Below are positions 16,621 through 24,672 of a stretch of DNA of 64,000 nt, one piece after another. The position numbers were made by a program, and so were the translations under genes. This stretch comes from Armatimonadota bacterium (GTDB lineage Bacteria > Armatimonadota > Armatimonadia > Armatimonadales > Capsulimonadaceae). The notes beneath the pieces were generated by a model. That model was not told the DNA's origin and did no database searches. It saw only the letters and a program-made list of their open reading frames with translations. Position 1 is the stretch's first letter, and the number at the start of each line of letters is the position of its first letter. Location of the stretch: positions 1 to 64,000 of the forward strand of contig JANXMY010000021.1 in the NCBI GenBank assembly GCA_025354405.1, in the 5' to 3' direction.

Positions 16621-17511
16621 ATGAACACTACAATTGATCAAAGCCGAACCGTTTGTGCCGCCTCGGAAGGCGGCTGCCGCAAATGTGAGATGCCGGCACA
16701 GAATCACAGCAGTGGGCAGACCCAGGAATTGCACGGTGATATTCAATGGCTGCGGAAGGCACTGGCCGACGATTGGCTGTTTAGCCTGTTCCATTCTATC
16801 GTACACGCCGACACGGGACAAGTTTTTGGCCACGAGGCGTTGATTCGGGCCCGGCATCCGCATACCGGCGAAGTGTACGGGGCAGGCGCGATTATTGATG
16901 CCGCCAACCGACTTGAGCTGCATCATATTCTAGATCAGCTGGCCCGTAAGACGGCCCTGCGGCAGACTGCTGCGCATTCAGCGATGCAGGGCCGGCTTTT
17001 TATCAATTTCATGCCGAACACAATCTATGATCCCGAGATCTGCCTTCGAACGACGATGGAAGCCGCACAAGAAAACGCGGTGCCGCTGTCGCGGCTGGTA
17101 TTTGAGGTCGTTGAAACCGAGCAAATTCCCAGTATGAAGAAGCTGAAGCGGATTTTGGAGTATTACCGAACGCATGGTGTCGGAACCGCGGTTGACGATA
17201 TGGGCGCGGGCTATTCGAGCCTGAAGTATCTCACGGCACTCCAGCCGGATTTCGTGAAAATCGACCGCGATTTAGTGGTGCGTGCGGAATTGGAGAAAGA
17301 GGCACGCAAGCAGATGGATTTGATCGTATCCCAGGCTAAGTCACTCGGAATTGCCGTGATTGCAGAGGGCATTGAAACTTTGGGTCAGCTCCATTTATGC
17401 CGAGAGGCGGGAACGGACTTCGTGCAAGGCTATTTGTTTGGTCTTCCCGCCAACTCGCCGGCCTTGTCCCTGGATGAACTTGGCATATTTCCGGGAGTGG
17501 CCTGTGGGTGA
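16621..17511 (+). CDS. EAL-domain cyclic-di-GMP phosphodiesterase
   Basis: 296 residues: a short Cys-containing N-terminus, then one EAL domain from about residue 50 to the end. Catalytic signature residues are present: HEALIRARHP (EAL), INFMPNTIYDP (Asn), FEVVETE (Glu), TAVDDMGAGYSS (Asp-Asp), FVKIDRDLV (Lys), IAEGIET (Glu) and VQGYLFGLP. So it probably hydrolyses c-di-GMP to pGpG rather than only binding it. There is no membrane segment and no GGDEF partner domain, so it is cytosolic. Its last 82 bp overlap the 3' end of the convergent acyltransferase gene. A PAS-GGDEF cyclase is encoded 3 kb away. Confidence 0.92.
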   Translation: MNTTIDQSRTVCAASEGGCRKCEMPAQNHSSGQTQELHGDIQWLRKALADDWLFSLFHSIVHADTGQVFGHEALIRARHPHTGEVYGAGAIIDAANRLELHHILDQLARKTALRQTAAHSAMQGRLFINFMPNTIYDPEICLRTTMEAAQENAVPLSRLVFEVVETEQIPSMKKLKRILEYYRTHGVGTAVDDMGAGYSSLKYLTALQPDFVKIDRDLVVRAELEKEARKQMDLIVSQAKSLGIAVIAEGIETLGQLHLCREAGTDFVQGYLFGLPANSPALSLDELGIFPGVACG

Positions 17512-18608
17512 GATCGGCGGAGAAAAGGCCGTTCACACGCGAGAAAGAATAGGTACGCGAGTCCGAACACGAGGGGCAGGGCCGCTCCCGTCAGCCCCAG
17601 GTGCTCCAGTGAGGGCATTTTCGCTGGGATCCAGAGCGCAAGGGTGTGCCGGACAAGGGTGAGCAGGGGCATGTGAGTCAGATACAATGAGTACGCAAAT
17701 GTCCCCAGTTGTACTAGAGGCCTCCAGGAAATGAGCGGCACAGGGCGTCGGCAGCGCCCGATCCAGAGGAGGCAGGAGGCGGTCAGTAGACCGGCAGCGG
17801 TGTCGATCAGCGGCATGTGCAGCCCAAAGTCCGCGCCGCCCTTCTCGGTCACCGGATGCTGCCATAAGAGCCAGCCTAATGCTGCTGCCGACACACCTGC
17901 CAGCGCGATCCAGCCGCGCGGCAAAGCAGCAGTCTTCGCCGCGCCGCGTTCGGAATGAAATCCAGCCCATGCCCCCACGGTAAATAAGAGCAAATACCAG
18001 GGACAGGCGAGAATCATCTCGGGATGCCAGCGAAACAGCGCGGCTGTTAAGCCCATGCTAAGAAGAGATGCCCCGAGCAACACGCATACCCAGCCCCAGT
18101 GCCTCGCCGCCAGCACAATAAGTGGAAACAAGAAGTAAATGCGCCACTCAACCGCGATGCTCCAGAAGGGGCCATTGAAAACGTTCAGCGGCAGGAGCAC
18201 ATCCTGAAGCAGAAATATGTTTGCCGCCAAAGCGAGCATCGGAATATGCGGAGGCTTGCTCGCTATCACTTGAACCAGTATGAATACAACAATGCTCAGT
18301 GCGAGTGCCGCGTAGTACGGCGGCAGGATGCGCCTCGCCCTGCGTCCGAAAAATGCCAGTGCCCCACCTTTTAGGAAGCCGTCAGCTTGAGTGATAGGAA
18401 GTATCAAGCAGAAGCCGGAGAGCACGATAAAAATGTCCACGGCCAGATGGCTGTAAAGTGTCCAGTTGGTGAGGACGCCGAGGAGGCCCAGGTGCGCCGA
18501 GATTCCGAATTCTCCGATCCACAGATGCGATAGGACAACCCAGAGGGCGGCCAGGGCGCGGAAGCCGTCAAGATACGCCCGGTGCGATTTAGCGGAAGGA
18601 GTGTTCAT
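17430..18608 (-). CDS. membrane acyltransferase, acyltransferase-3 (OafA/NodX) family
   Basis: 392 residues, about ten membrane spans. The N-terminus YLDGFRALAALWVVLSHLW holds the family His in the first span, and AVDIFIVLSGFCLILP follows; GRRARRILPPYYAALALS and GPFWSIAVEWRIYFLFPLI are further family blocks. These enzymes O-acylate sugars of surface polysaccharides or lipids at the inner membrane. The ATG overlaps the stop of the Clp1-like kinase by 4 nt (ATGA), so the two are translationally coupled. The 3' end runs 82 bp into the convergent EAL gene. Confidence 0.9.
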   Translation of the reverse strand: MNTPSAKSHRAYLDGFRALAALWVVLSHLWIGEFGISAHLGLLGVLTNWTLYSHLAVDIFIVLSGFCLILPITQADGFLKGGALAFFGRRARRILPPYYAALALSIVVFILVQVIASKPPHIPMLALAANIFLLQDVLLPLNVFNGPFWSIAVEWRIYFLFPLIVLAARHWGWVCVLLGASLLSMGLTAALFRWHPEMILACPWYLLLFTVGAWAGFHSERGAAKTAALPRGWIALAGVSAAALGWLLWQHPVTEKGGADFGLHMPLIDTAAGLLTASCLLWIGRCRRPVPLISWRPLVQLGTFAYSLYLTHMPLLTLVRHTLALWIPAKMPSLEHLGLTGAALPLVFGLAYLFFLACERPFLRRSHPQATPGNMPSSSRDKAGELAGRPNK

Positions 18609-19687
18609 AGTTCGCCCGGCCTGGTCTCGCCCAGCTCCCGCCCGTCGGCAGTCAGGCGCAGGCTGCCGAAGCGGATCTGGGTGACGGCACGCGGCTTGCG
18701 GCAGGGAGATTGGATAGTTAAGATTCTGCGGTCAAAATCTATGCGTTCGATCCGGCCCAGGCCCAGCAGCGCGCCGGTTGGGGCCAGAAGGCCGACCAAA
18801 AGCTGAGCGAACTTTTGTGCGGCGACAACCGTCACACTCCGGGTAGAGAAGAAAGATTCGACCGCCGCCAGGCCCGACGAATCCCATCCTTCTCCGTGGA
18901 TAACCACATAGAGACCTTCACCGGGTATTTGCTCGGAGTGCAGAACGGGCCGCTGGAGCGATTGACTGAGAAACTGCTGCAAATGGTGCGGCAGCGGCGT
19001 TCCCAGACCCAGCCCGGTGCCCAGCAGAGTGACTTCGTCCAGAGAAAACTGCAATGGCTGAGAGCCGTCGAGTGCGCTCAAAAAGCGAGCGGTGCGGCGG
19101 GTGGCCCGGACGGCAGTGGACTTGCGGCGGGCCAGATCGCTGACAGGAATGCGCCAGAGGGTCGGTGTCGACCGTCGAGTAAATGAACTCAGCATTGGAT
19201 CCAGCTCGCTCTCACGGGCGATTGCGACAATGGCCTGTGGGAGCAAAAGCTCAGCAAGATGATATTTGTAGGCACGCCCATTAGGGCCAGTGATCAGACC
19301 ATCCGTATCCACGAGAAGGATATCTGGACGATGCTTTCTGGCGACGCGAGCCATCTGCACGGCACCGGTACAGACCTCCAGAAAGTGCCGAACCGGGGAG
19401 GTGGAGCCGACGAAGTATTCCGCAAGAGGAACAGGGTCACGCAGGGAGCGCAGCGGGCTGCCGGGGATCGCCAGTGCCGTGCCGAGGGTGCCGGGTGGGC
19501 CGATTTCACTCTGGCCGAGATCGCAATCGAGCAGGCCGACGGTTTTACCTTCGGCAATCAGAGCCTGGGCTGTTTCGAGGATCCAGGTCGTCTTACCCGT
19601 GTCACAGCCGCCAAGCACAAGAACAGTTGCTCCGCGCGGCAGAGTATTGAATTGGGAGACATCTAAAGTAGGAGAATTGAGTGACAT
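18605..19687 (-). CDS. Clp1/Grc3-like polynucleotide 5'-kinase domain protein
   Basis: 360 residues. The P-loop VLVLGGCDTGKTTWILETA is followed by GLLDCDLGQSEIGPPGTLG; the D-x-D-x-G-Q block after the P-loop is the hallmark of the Clp1_P (RNA 5'-kinase) family, not of ordinary GTPases. DILLVDTDGLITGPNGRAYK is the Walker-B-like and lid region, and the C-terminal half is a beta-rich domain as in Clp1/Grc3. In eukaryotes and archaea such proteins phosphorylate RNA 5'-OH ends; the bacterial role is unknown. The ATG at 19687 (MSLNSPT) was chosen; a TTG eight codons earlier is possible and neither has a clear ribosome site. It is coupled to the acyltransferase by a 4-nt overlap. Confidence 0.8.
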   Translation of the reverse strand: MSLNSPTLDVSQFNTLPRGATVLVLGGCDTGKTTWILETAQALIAEGKTVGLLDCDLGQSEIGPPGTLGTALAIPGSPLRSLRDPVPLAEYFVGSTSPVRHFLEVCTGAVQMARVARKHRPDILLVDTDGLITGPNGRAYKYHLAELLLPQAIVAIARESELDPMLSSFTRRSTPTLWRIPVSDLARRKSTAVRATRRTARFLSALDGSQPLQFSLDEVTLLGTGLGLGTPLPHHLQQFLSQSLQRPVLHSEQIPGEGLYVVIHGEGWDSSGLAAVESFFSTRSVTVVAAQKFAQLLVGLLAPTGALLGLGRIERIDFDRRILTIQSPCRKPRAVTQIRFGSLRLTADGRELGETRPGEL

Positions 19688-19843
19688 AAAAAAGGGCTGG
19701 TGCTGAGGCAATTAATTGCCGATATTGAAAATAACCATGAAATGTGGAAAAATTAGTTTGGAAAAGTGTACAATACAGAAGAAACAGGCAGCGTTGCCAA
19801 TTCTTATTGTTTCTCTCTGGCTCCCAGACGACGAGGAGGTCGT

Positions 19844-20050
19844 ATGAAACAGCCGCTTATGTTAATTCCGCCAGCGCAGTCGGAAGTCTTATCGGATATT
19901 TTTCGGATTGATATCACAGCAGATGGCTCATTATCTGAAGACCGTTTAGCTTCTACTTGCTGGCTCGATGACGACCTGCCAGAGGAGGTGACACTCACTT
20001 CGGGTGATTCAAGGCGCGTGCTGGCGCAAACCATGATGCGGGCCGCTTAG
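19844..20050 (+). CDS. small protein of unknown function, 68 residues
   Basis: The ATG at 19844 has an excellent ribosome site, GAGGAGG, 4 nt upstream. The product is acidic: MKQPLMLIPPAQSEVL, then DIFRIDITADG, DDDLPEEVTLTSGD and a short basic end. No signal peptide, membrane segment or known motif. A TACAAT box at 19770-19775 may be its -10. It lies between the divergently oriented Clp1-like gene and the convergent PLD gene, 9 bp from the latter's stop. I do not recognise the family. Confidence 0.65.
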   Translation: MKQPLMLIPPAQSEVLSDIFRIDITADGSLSEDRLASTCWLDDDLPEEVTLTSGDSRRVLAQTMMRAA

Positions 20051-20059
20051 ACTGCGGAT

Positions 20060-20743
20060 TTACGCCAGTGCCCAGCACTGGCCCAGCTCATCAAACAGCT
20101 CGCGATGAAAATCCTGCGACACATCCCAGAGCCGCAAGTACCACTCTTCTAAAGCCGCGACGCTCTCCCGATCCGTGACTACAACGTTTAACTCCGTCGG
20201 GTGTGCTTCGCCGCCCAAAGTCAGATTGCTCGATCCTACCACTGCCAGTCCCGGCGAAAAAGAGTTTCCTTCAGGATAATTGATGAGTGCAAGCTTGGCA
20301 TGGATTCGCCCCTGCGTGTACACACGCACTTTGAGCCGCCCCTGGGCCACCGCCCGTGCGAGACAGAGCAAAAGGGCCTGATTTTCGGAGGTATGTGGGA
20401 GTGCCGCCAAAGTATTCCGCAGGTTGAGTGCCGTTTCGACGGCAGCTCGGTCATGGGTATTACGCAGGGTCGCCGCGACATCCTCCTGCGGACGTACCCA
20501 CTCCTCCCCACCCCGCTGCCTTGTGGCGGCTTCTTCGCGCACCTGTTCCTCGGTCAGCCGATTGACCACATTTCCAATGAGGATTTCCACCGATTCCAGC
20601 CGTTCAATCTCCGATTGCAGAGGCACAAGGCCCTCCAGAAAGAGATAGCCGACCGCAAACCGAGCACGTACAGCCCCGGCCTGAAGGTACTCCCGAACAC
20701 GCAGAGCAAGCCGCTGTTTTTGATTGTCAATAATCGCTGTCAA
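20060..20743 (-). CDS. stand-alone PLD (HKD) nuclease-like domain, N-terminal piece of a helicase family
   Basis: 227 residues. N-terminus AIIDNQKQRLALRVREYL, then ARFAVGYLFLEGLVPL and EILIGNVVNRLTEEQV; the HKD-type site is GRIHAKLALI with VVGSSNLTLGG after it. This order is that of the N-terminal domain of large PLD-helicase (SNF2/DEAD) proteins found in defence and repair loci. The sequence stops at ELGQCWALA, just where the helicase linker normally begins, and no helicase frame follows. It may be a domain used alone or the stub of a deleted gene. The TTG start at 20743 lies 11 nt below TATACT without a ribosome site, so the mRNA is near-leaderless. Confidence 0.75.
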   Translation of the reverse strand: MTAIIDNQKQRLALRVREYLQAGAVRARFAVGYLFLEGLVPLQSEIERLESVEILIGNVVNRLTEEQVREEAATRQRGGEEWVRPQEDVAATLRNTHDRAAVETALNLRNTLAALPHTSENQALLLCLARAVAQGRLKVRVYTQGRIHAKLALINYPEGNSFSPGLAVVGSSNLTLGGEAHPTELNVVVTDRESVAALEEWYLRLWDVSQDFHRELFDELGQCWALA

Positions 20744-20839
20744 AGTTACGAAAGAGTATACCGGAAAATTGGAAGAATGGGAACATCATGCGAGTTTTTC
20801 AAAAACCGATTGCCCCCAGATTTACGCTAAAACGCAGCT

Positions 20840-23464
20840 TTAACAAAGTGGGCTTAGCTCTTGGCGCGTTTCCATTTCTTGGCCGTCACCGTGTGCCGAG
20901 TGGCTTCGAGCAACTTGGTTTCTCCCGTTTGCCTTTGCGATATAAAGCAGCTCATCCGCACTGGCGAGCAGATCTTCGCTGCGAACAATCTCATTTTCGG
21001 ACACGGAAAGCGACACCACGCCGAAGCTAGCTGTGACCGGACGCAAATTCCAGGCAAACTGCTCGATGGCGGCTCGGCACCGCTCGCCGATAGCAAGGGC
21101 TCCATCGCTGTCGGTCTGGGGGAGAATAAGGACGAATTCCTCGCCGCCATAGCGGGCTGCAAAGTCACAGTCCCGAACGCAAGACTCGATAATCCGGGCG
21201 ACACGCCTCAGGACTTCGTCGCCGGAGGGGTGCCCGTAAGTATCGTTGTAGTCTTTGAACTTATCAACATCGACCATGATCAATGAAAGAGGCAGTAGAT
21301 ACCGTCGGGCGCGGTCAAATTCTTCACGGAGTCTTTCCTGAAATACGCGGTGGTTTTTAAGTCCGGTCAGCCCATCGAGGGTCGCGAGAGTTTCCAACTG
21401 GCTGTTGACACGCGCCAGCTCGATATTGGTCTTTTCGAGTTCTTTTTTCTGAAACTCCAGCACGATGTTGTAATCGATCAGCCTCTGCTCGTCGACCCGC
21501 CGTTCAGTAATGTCTTGTATCGTGCCTTCGAGAAATTCCACTTCGCCCTTGTGGGTGCGATGCAGGCGGGCGTTGAGGGATACCCACAGACTGCTTCCAT
21601 CACGGCGCTTAAACTCGACCTCAAAACCCGTGATTTTTTCTTCTGAAAACAAGTGTTCTAAAAGGCGTTCGCGCCCTTCCGGTGTTGAATAGAGTTGTGT
21701 GGCAACATCTGTCATTTCTTCTATGACTGCGCGCGGCGAACTGTAGCCGAGCATGCGTGCCAGCGCGGGGTTGACGTTACGGATACGTCCATCCAAGGTG
21801 GTCTGAAAAATACCTTCCATGGAATTCTCAAAAAGGCTGCGATAACTTTCTTCCGCCGCGCGCAGAGCTTCCTCCGCGCGGCGTCGGTCCGTGATATCAC
21901 TGAATGTCGTCACGGCGGCGTACGGTGCATCTTCGCCGGGATGCCAGAGCGGCGCGGCACTCACTGACAGCCATGTGATGCGGCCATAACTCCACCGAAG
22001 ACCCAGAAGTATGGCGGATTGAACCTGTCCCGTCTTAAGGGCCAAAGAACTGGGGAGCTTCTCAGCGGAGAAATCCGTGCCATCTTCCTGGATAATCTGC
22101 CAGTCGGGCTGAAGTGCTCCTGAGCCGACGAGTGTTCCCGAGGCAACCCCTAAAATTCTTTCCGCCGAGCCGTTGCAGAGAAGCACCAGCCGGTCCTGAT
22201 TTTGGACCAGTAACCCGGCCTGCATTGCTTCGATGGCGGCTCGGAACTGTGTTTCACTTTCAAGAATCTGGTCACGTGCAAGCTGAAGATCGGTGGTTCT
22301 CGCACTCACTCGCTCTTCCAGAACCTGGTGCGATTGATTCAAGGCTTCGGTGACCCGTTTGTAATCGTCAATATCAGTTACGGTACCGACCCAGAGCGTG
22401 ATCTCCCCAGTCTCATCGCGGCTCGGGGTAACACGGCCTAGGTGCCATCGATAGGAGCCATCTTTACCCAATAGCCGGTACTCCATCGTGTAAGGCACAC
22501 CCGCCGATATCCCGGCCGACATTCGAGCGGTAATCTCTGGGAGATCTTCCGCATGTACGGCCCGGGAAATGCCGCCGTTGAGCGTTTCTTTCAAGGTCAG
22601 CCCGGTGTATAGGTGCCAGCGCTCATTCGTAAAGTCAACGATGCCGTCCGGCCGTGCGGTCCAGACGATTTGCGGCATGGCATTTGCAAGGAATCGGAAA
22701 CGCTGTTCACGTTCGACCAGCGAAAGCCCGGCTTCCTCCAGGTCGCGGGTACGCTCACTGACACGTTGTTCCAGCTCGTCTTTTGAGATTCTCAGCGCGT
22801 CATCAATCTTTTTTTGTTCCCAGAGAAACTGTCCGCCCATGGTTCCGACTAAAATCAAGAGTGCAGTGACCAGACCTAGACCAAGTAAAACCAGTCGCTT
22901 AGCTGCCTCCCCTGCTTCCTCGGCGGCGGGAATTCGTTGTCGAAGCAAACGGTTTTCTTCTTGGACCATCGCATCAAGCAGGAGACGTCCCGGGTCGTTT
23001 GCCTTGTCGGCTTTTAAATTCCTTTGAGTGTCGCCCCGCCGCATCCTGGTAAGCTTCGCAAGTGTGATGAGATTCTGCTGCTGCCGGGGATTATCAGCGG
23101 TCAGTATTCTCAAATGACGCTGATCGTCTCCGACTATGATCGCCGAAGAGTGAAAAAGTTCACGCGACTGCGCATCATTTATAAGGAGGGAATTATGCTG
23201 CGCAGTTTCCTCATCTTGAGTATCGGAGCGTGTCGCTGCTAGAACTGCCAGCACCTCATGCGTATGTGCGACCCAGCGGCTGTCTTCCGTAAAGCGTCCG
23301 AACGAGTGAAATGTGACAAGGGTGACCAGAGCAAGCAGAAAAATCGCCAGCAGAGCAGGCAATAAAAGGTGGCCGAGACCCACACGTCTCCAGGACGAGC
23401 GGTCTCCATCCGAACTTTTCCTCGTGAATGGCGGCAAATTTGCGGGCATACTAGTTTTTACCAT
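20840..23464 (-). CDS. membrane PAS-GGDEF diguanylate cyclase
   Basis: About 874 residues. First span LLLPALLAIFLLALVTLVTF, a ~140-residue periplasmic sensor of CHASE3-like size, second span LVLLGLGLVTALLILVGTM, a coiled coil, then three PAS/PAC units (for example RFLANAMPQIVWTARPDGIV and SYRSLFENSMEGIFQTTLDG), another coiled coil and a GGDEF domain. The active-site loop ARYGGEEFVLILP is intact, and RDCD five residues before it is the inhibitory I-site. It should make c-di-GMP from two GTP under feedback control. The start is uncertain: ATG at 23464 is taken, with 23506 and 23449 as alternatives, all without a good ribosome site. Divergent from rlmN. Confidence 0.92.
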   Translation of the reverse strand: MVKTSMPANLPPFTRKSSDGDRSSWRRVGLGHLLLPALLAIFLLALVTLVTFHSFGRFTEDSRWVAHTHEVLAVLAATRSDTQDEETAQHNSLLINDAQSRELFHSSAIIVGDDQRHLRILTADNPRQQQNLITLAKLTRMRRGDTQRNLKADKANDPGRLLLDAMVQEENRLLRQRIPAAEEAGEAAKRLVLLGLGLVTALLILVGTMGGQFLWEQKKIDDALRISKDELEQRVSERTRDLEEAGLSLVEREQRFRFLANAMPQIVWTARPDGIVDFTNERWHLYTGLTLKETLNGGISRAVHAEDLPEITARMSAGISAGVPYTMEYRLLGKDGSYRWHLGRVTPSRDETGEITLWVGTVTDIDDYKRVTEALNQSHQVLEERVSARTTDLQLARDQILESETQFRAAIEAMQAGLLVQNQDRLVLLCNGSAERILGVASGTLVGSGALQPDWQIIQEDGTDFSAEKLPSSLALKTGQVQSAILLGLRWSYGRITWLSVSAAPLWHPGEDAPYAAVTTFSDITDRRRAEEALRAAEESYRSLFENSMEGIFQTTLDGRIRNVNPALARMLGYSSPRAVIEEMTDVATQLYSTPEGRERLLEHLFSEEKITGFEVEFKRRDGSSLWVSLNARLHRTHKGEVEFLEGTIQDITERRVDEQRLIDYNIVLEFQKKELEKTNIELARVNSQLETLATLDGLTGLKNHRVFQERLREEFDRARRYLLPLSLIMVDVDKFKDYNDTYGHPSGDEVLRRVARIIESCVRDCDFAARYGGEEFVLILPQTDSDGALAIGERCRAAIEQFAWNLRPVTASFGVVSLSVSENEIVRSEDLLASADELLYIAKANGRNQVARSHSAHGDGQEMETRQELSPLC

Positions 23465-23511
23465 AATGTCGCACTTTTTTGCCAAAGTTTTCTTCTCAAC
23501 TCGCATTCGGG

Positions 23512-23517
23512 TATAAT
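23512..23517 (+). promoter_or_regulatory. TATAAT box directly before rlmN (leaderless)
   Basis: TATAAT is separated from the GTG start of rlmN by only five bases (GTTGA). Transcription would begin at or within a base or two of the start codon. No Shine-Dalgarno sequence is present. Confidence 0.65.
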
Positions 23518-23522
23518 GTTGA

Positions 23523-24671
23523 GTGATTGAAATATTAACAGAAACATTGACTGAAACATTGACTGACAGCATTCGCGAGAGTTTAGTCGGGCGAAATACG
23601 GAAGAGATACGGGAAGCGGCTGTCGAGGCGGGCCTGCCAGCCTACCGTGGATCGCAGGTAGCCGAGTGGCTATACCGAAAACTTCAGCCTGAGATGGGCG
23701 GCGGTTTCGGTGCCGACTTTGCCACTATGACCGATCTTCCCCAAAGTGTGCGTCAGCTCTTCGGTGAGAAGTTTGACCTGCCGACACTGGCTCTGACCCG
23801 CGCTCAGACCGATCCACATGACGGCACAATCAAAGCTCTGGCAACGCTTATTGACGGCGGACACCCAATCGAGTGCGTCCTCCTGCCGGATGACAAGCGA
23901 GTTTCCGTTTGCCTGTCCACGCAGGCGGGGTGCCCGATGGGCTGTACATTCTGCGCTACGGGAACGCAGGGCCTGACCCGTAACCTCAGCACCGGGGAGA
24001 TCGTCGCCCAGTATCTCCTGCTGCAGTCTCTCACGACGCGCCGGATTAGCCATATCGTGCTCATGGGAATGGGCGAGCCACTCCTGAACTACGATGCAGT
24101 GCTGAAAGCCATTCGGATATTGAATGTGGAGTGCGGGATAGCCATGCGGCATATCACCCTGTCGACCGTCGGAATCGTCCCTAATATCGATAAACTGGCA
24201 GAAGAAAATCTTCAGCTCACCCTGGCCGTTTCCCTACATGCTCCAAACGACACGCTGCGAACACGATTGGTGCCAGTCAACAAGACCTATCCACTCAGCC
24301 GCCTGATGAATTCCTGTCGAAACTATGCCCGCCACACGGGCCGCCGTCTGACGTTTGAATACGTACTGCTTAAAGGCGTCAATGATGAGCCGGAGCACGC
24401 TCGTGAGCTGGCTTTGCTCATCCGGGGCATGGGAGCGGCGGTAAATGTGATCCCGTATAACCCGACCACAGTCGCGGAAGCATTTGGCCGCCCAGATCAG
24501 GGCCGGATCGTCGCTTTCCGGCAGGTGCTCGAGCATGCGGGAATTGTCGTCACCCAGCGAAAGGAACGGGGCCGCCAGATCGCCGCCGCCTGTGGCCAGC
24601 TTGTGACTGAAGCCGCCCGCAGCCGCCCGATGGCCCGCGACCTGCCGATGGTAACTGCGGAAGCCGTGTAA
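23523..24671 (+). CDS. rlmN: dual-specificity RNA methyltransferase RlmN
   Basis: 382 residues, normal size. The radical-SAM motif is CPMGCTFCATGTQGLTRNL near residues 137-144, preceded by VSVCLSTQAG; GMGEPLLNYD and SVSLHA-type blocks follow, and the C-terminal catalytic Cys is in GRQIAAACGQL. It makes 2-methyladenosine at A2503 of 23S rRNA and A37 of tRNAs. The GTG start gives an odd N-terminus with a tandem TETLTETLTD from a repeat of ACATTGACTGAA; the conserved protein begins about 25 residues later. The TATAAT box 5 nt before GTG indicates a leaderless mRNA. The stop is 1 nt from the next gene. Confidence 0.96.
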   Translation: MIEILTETLTETLTDSIRESLVGRNTEEIREAAVEAGLPAYRGSQVAEWLYRKLQPEMGGGFGADFATMTDLPQSVRQLFGEKFDLPTLALTRAQTDPHDGTIKALATLIDGGHPIECVLLPDDKRVSVCLSTQAGCPMGCTFCATGTQGLTRNLSTGEIVAQYLLLQSLTTRRISHIVLMGMGEPLLNYDAVLKAIRILNVECGIAMRHITLSTVGIVPNIDKLAEENLQLTLAVSLHAPNDTLRTRLVPVNKTYPLSRLMNSCRNYARHTGRRLTFEYVLLKGVNDEPEHARELALLIRGMGAAVNVIPYNPTTVAEAFGRPDQGRIVAFRQVLEHAGIVVTQRKERGRQIAAACGQLVTEAARSRPMARDLPMVTAEAV

Positions 24672-24672
24672 G

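Noticed and set aside
20201-20830. 209-residue open plus-strand frame
   Set aside because: Lies antisense to the PLD gene, which has clear family motifs; the frame has no recognisable domain.
23523-23572. N-terminal extension of the GGDEF protein with SVNVSVNVSVN
   Set aside because: It is the complement of the tandem repeat at the rlmN start; an internal ATG after the overlap is preferred.
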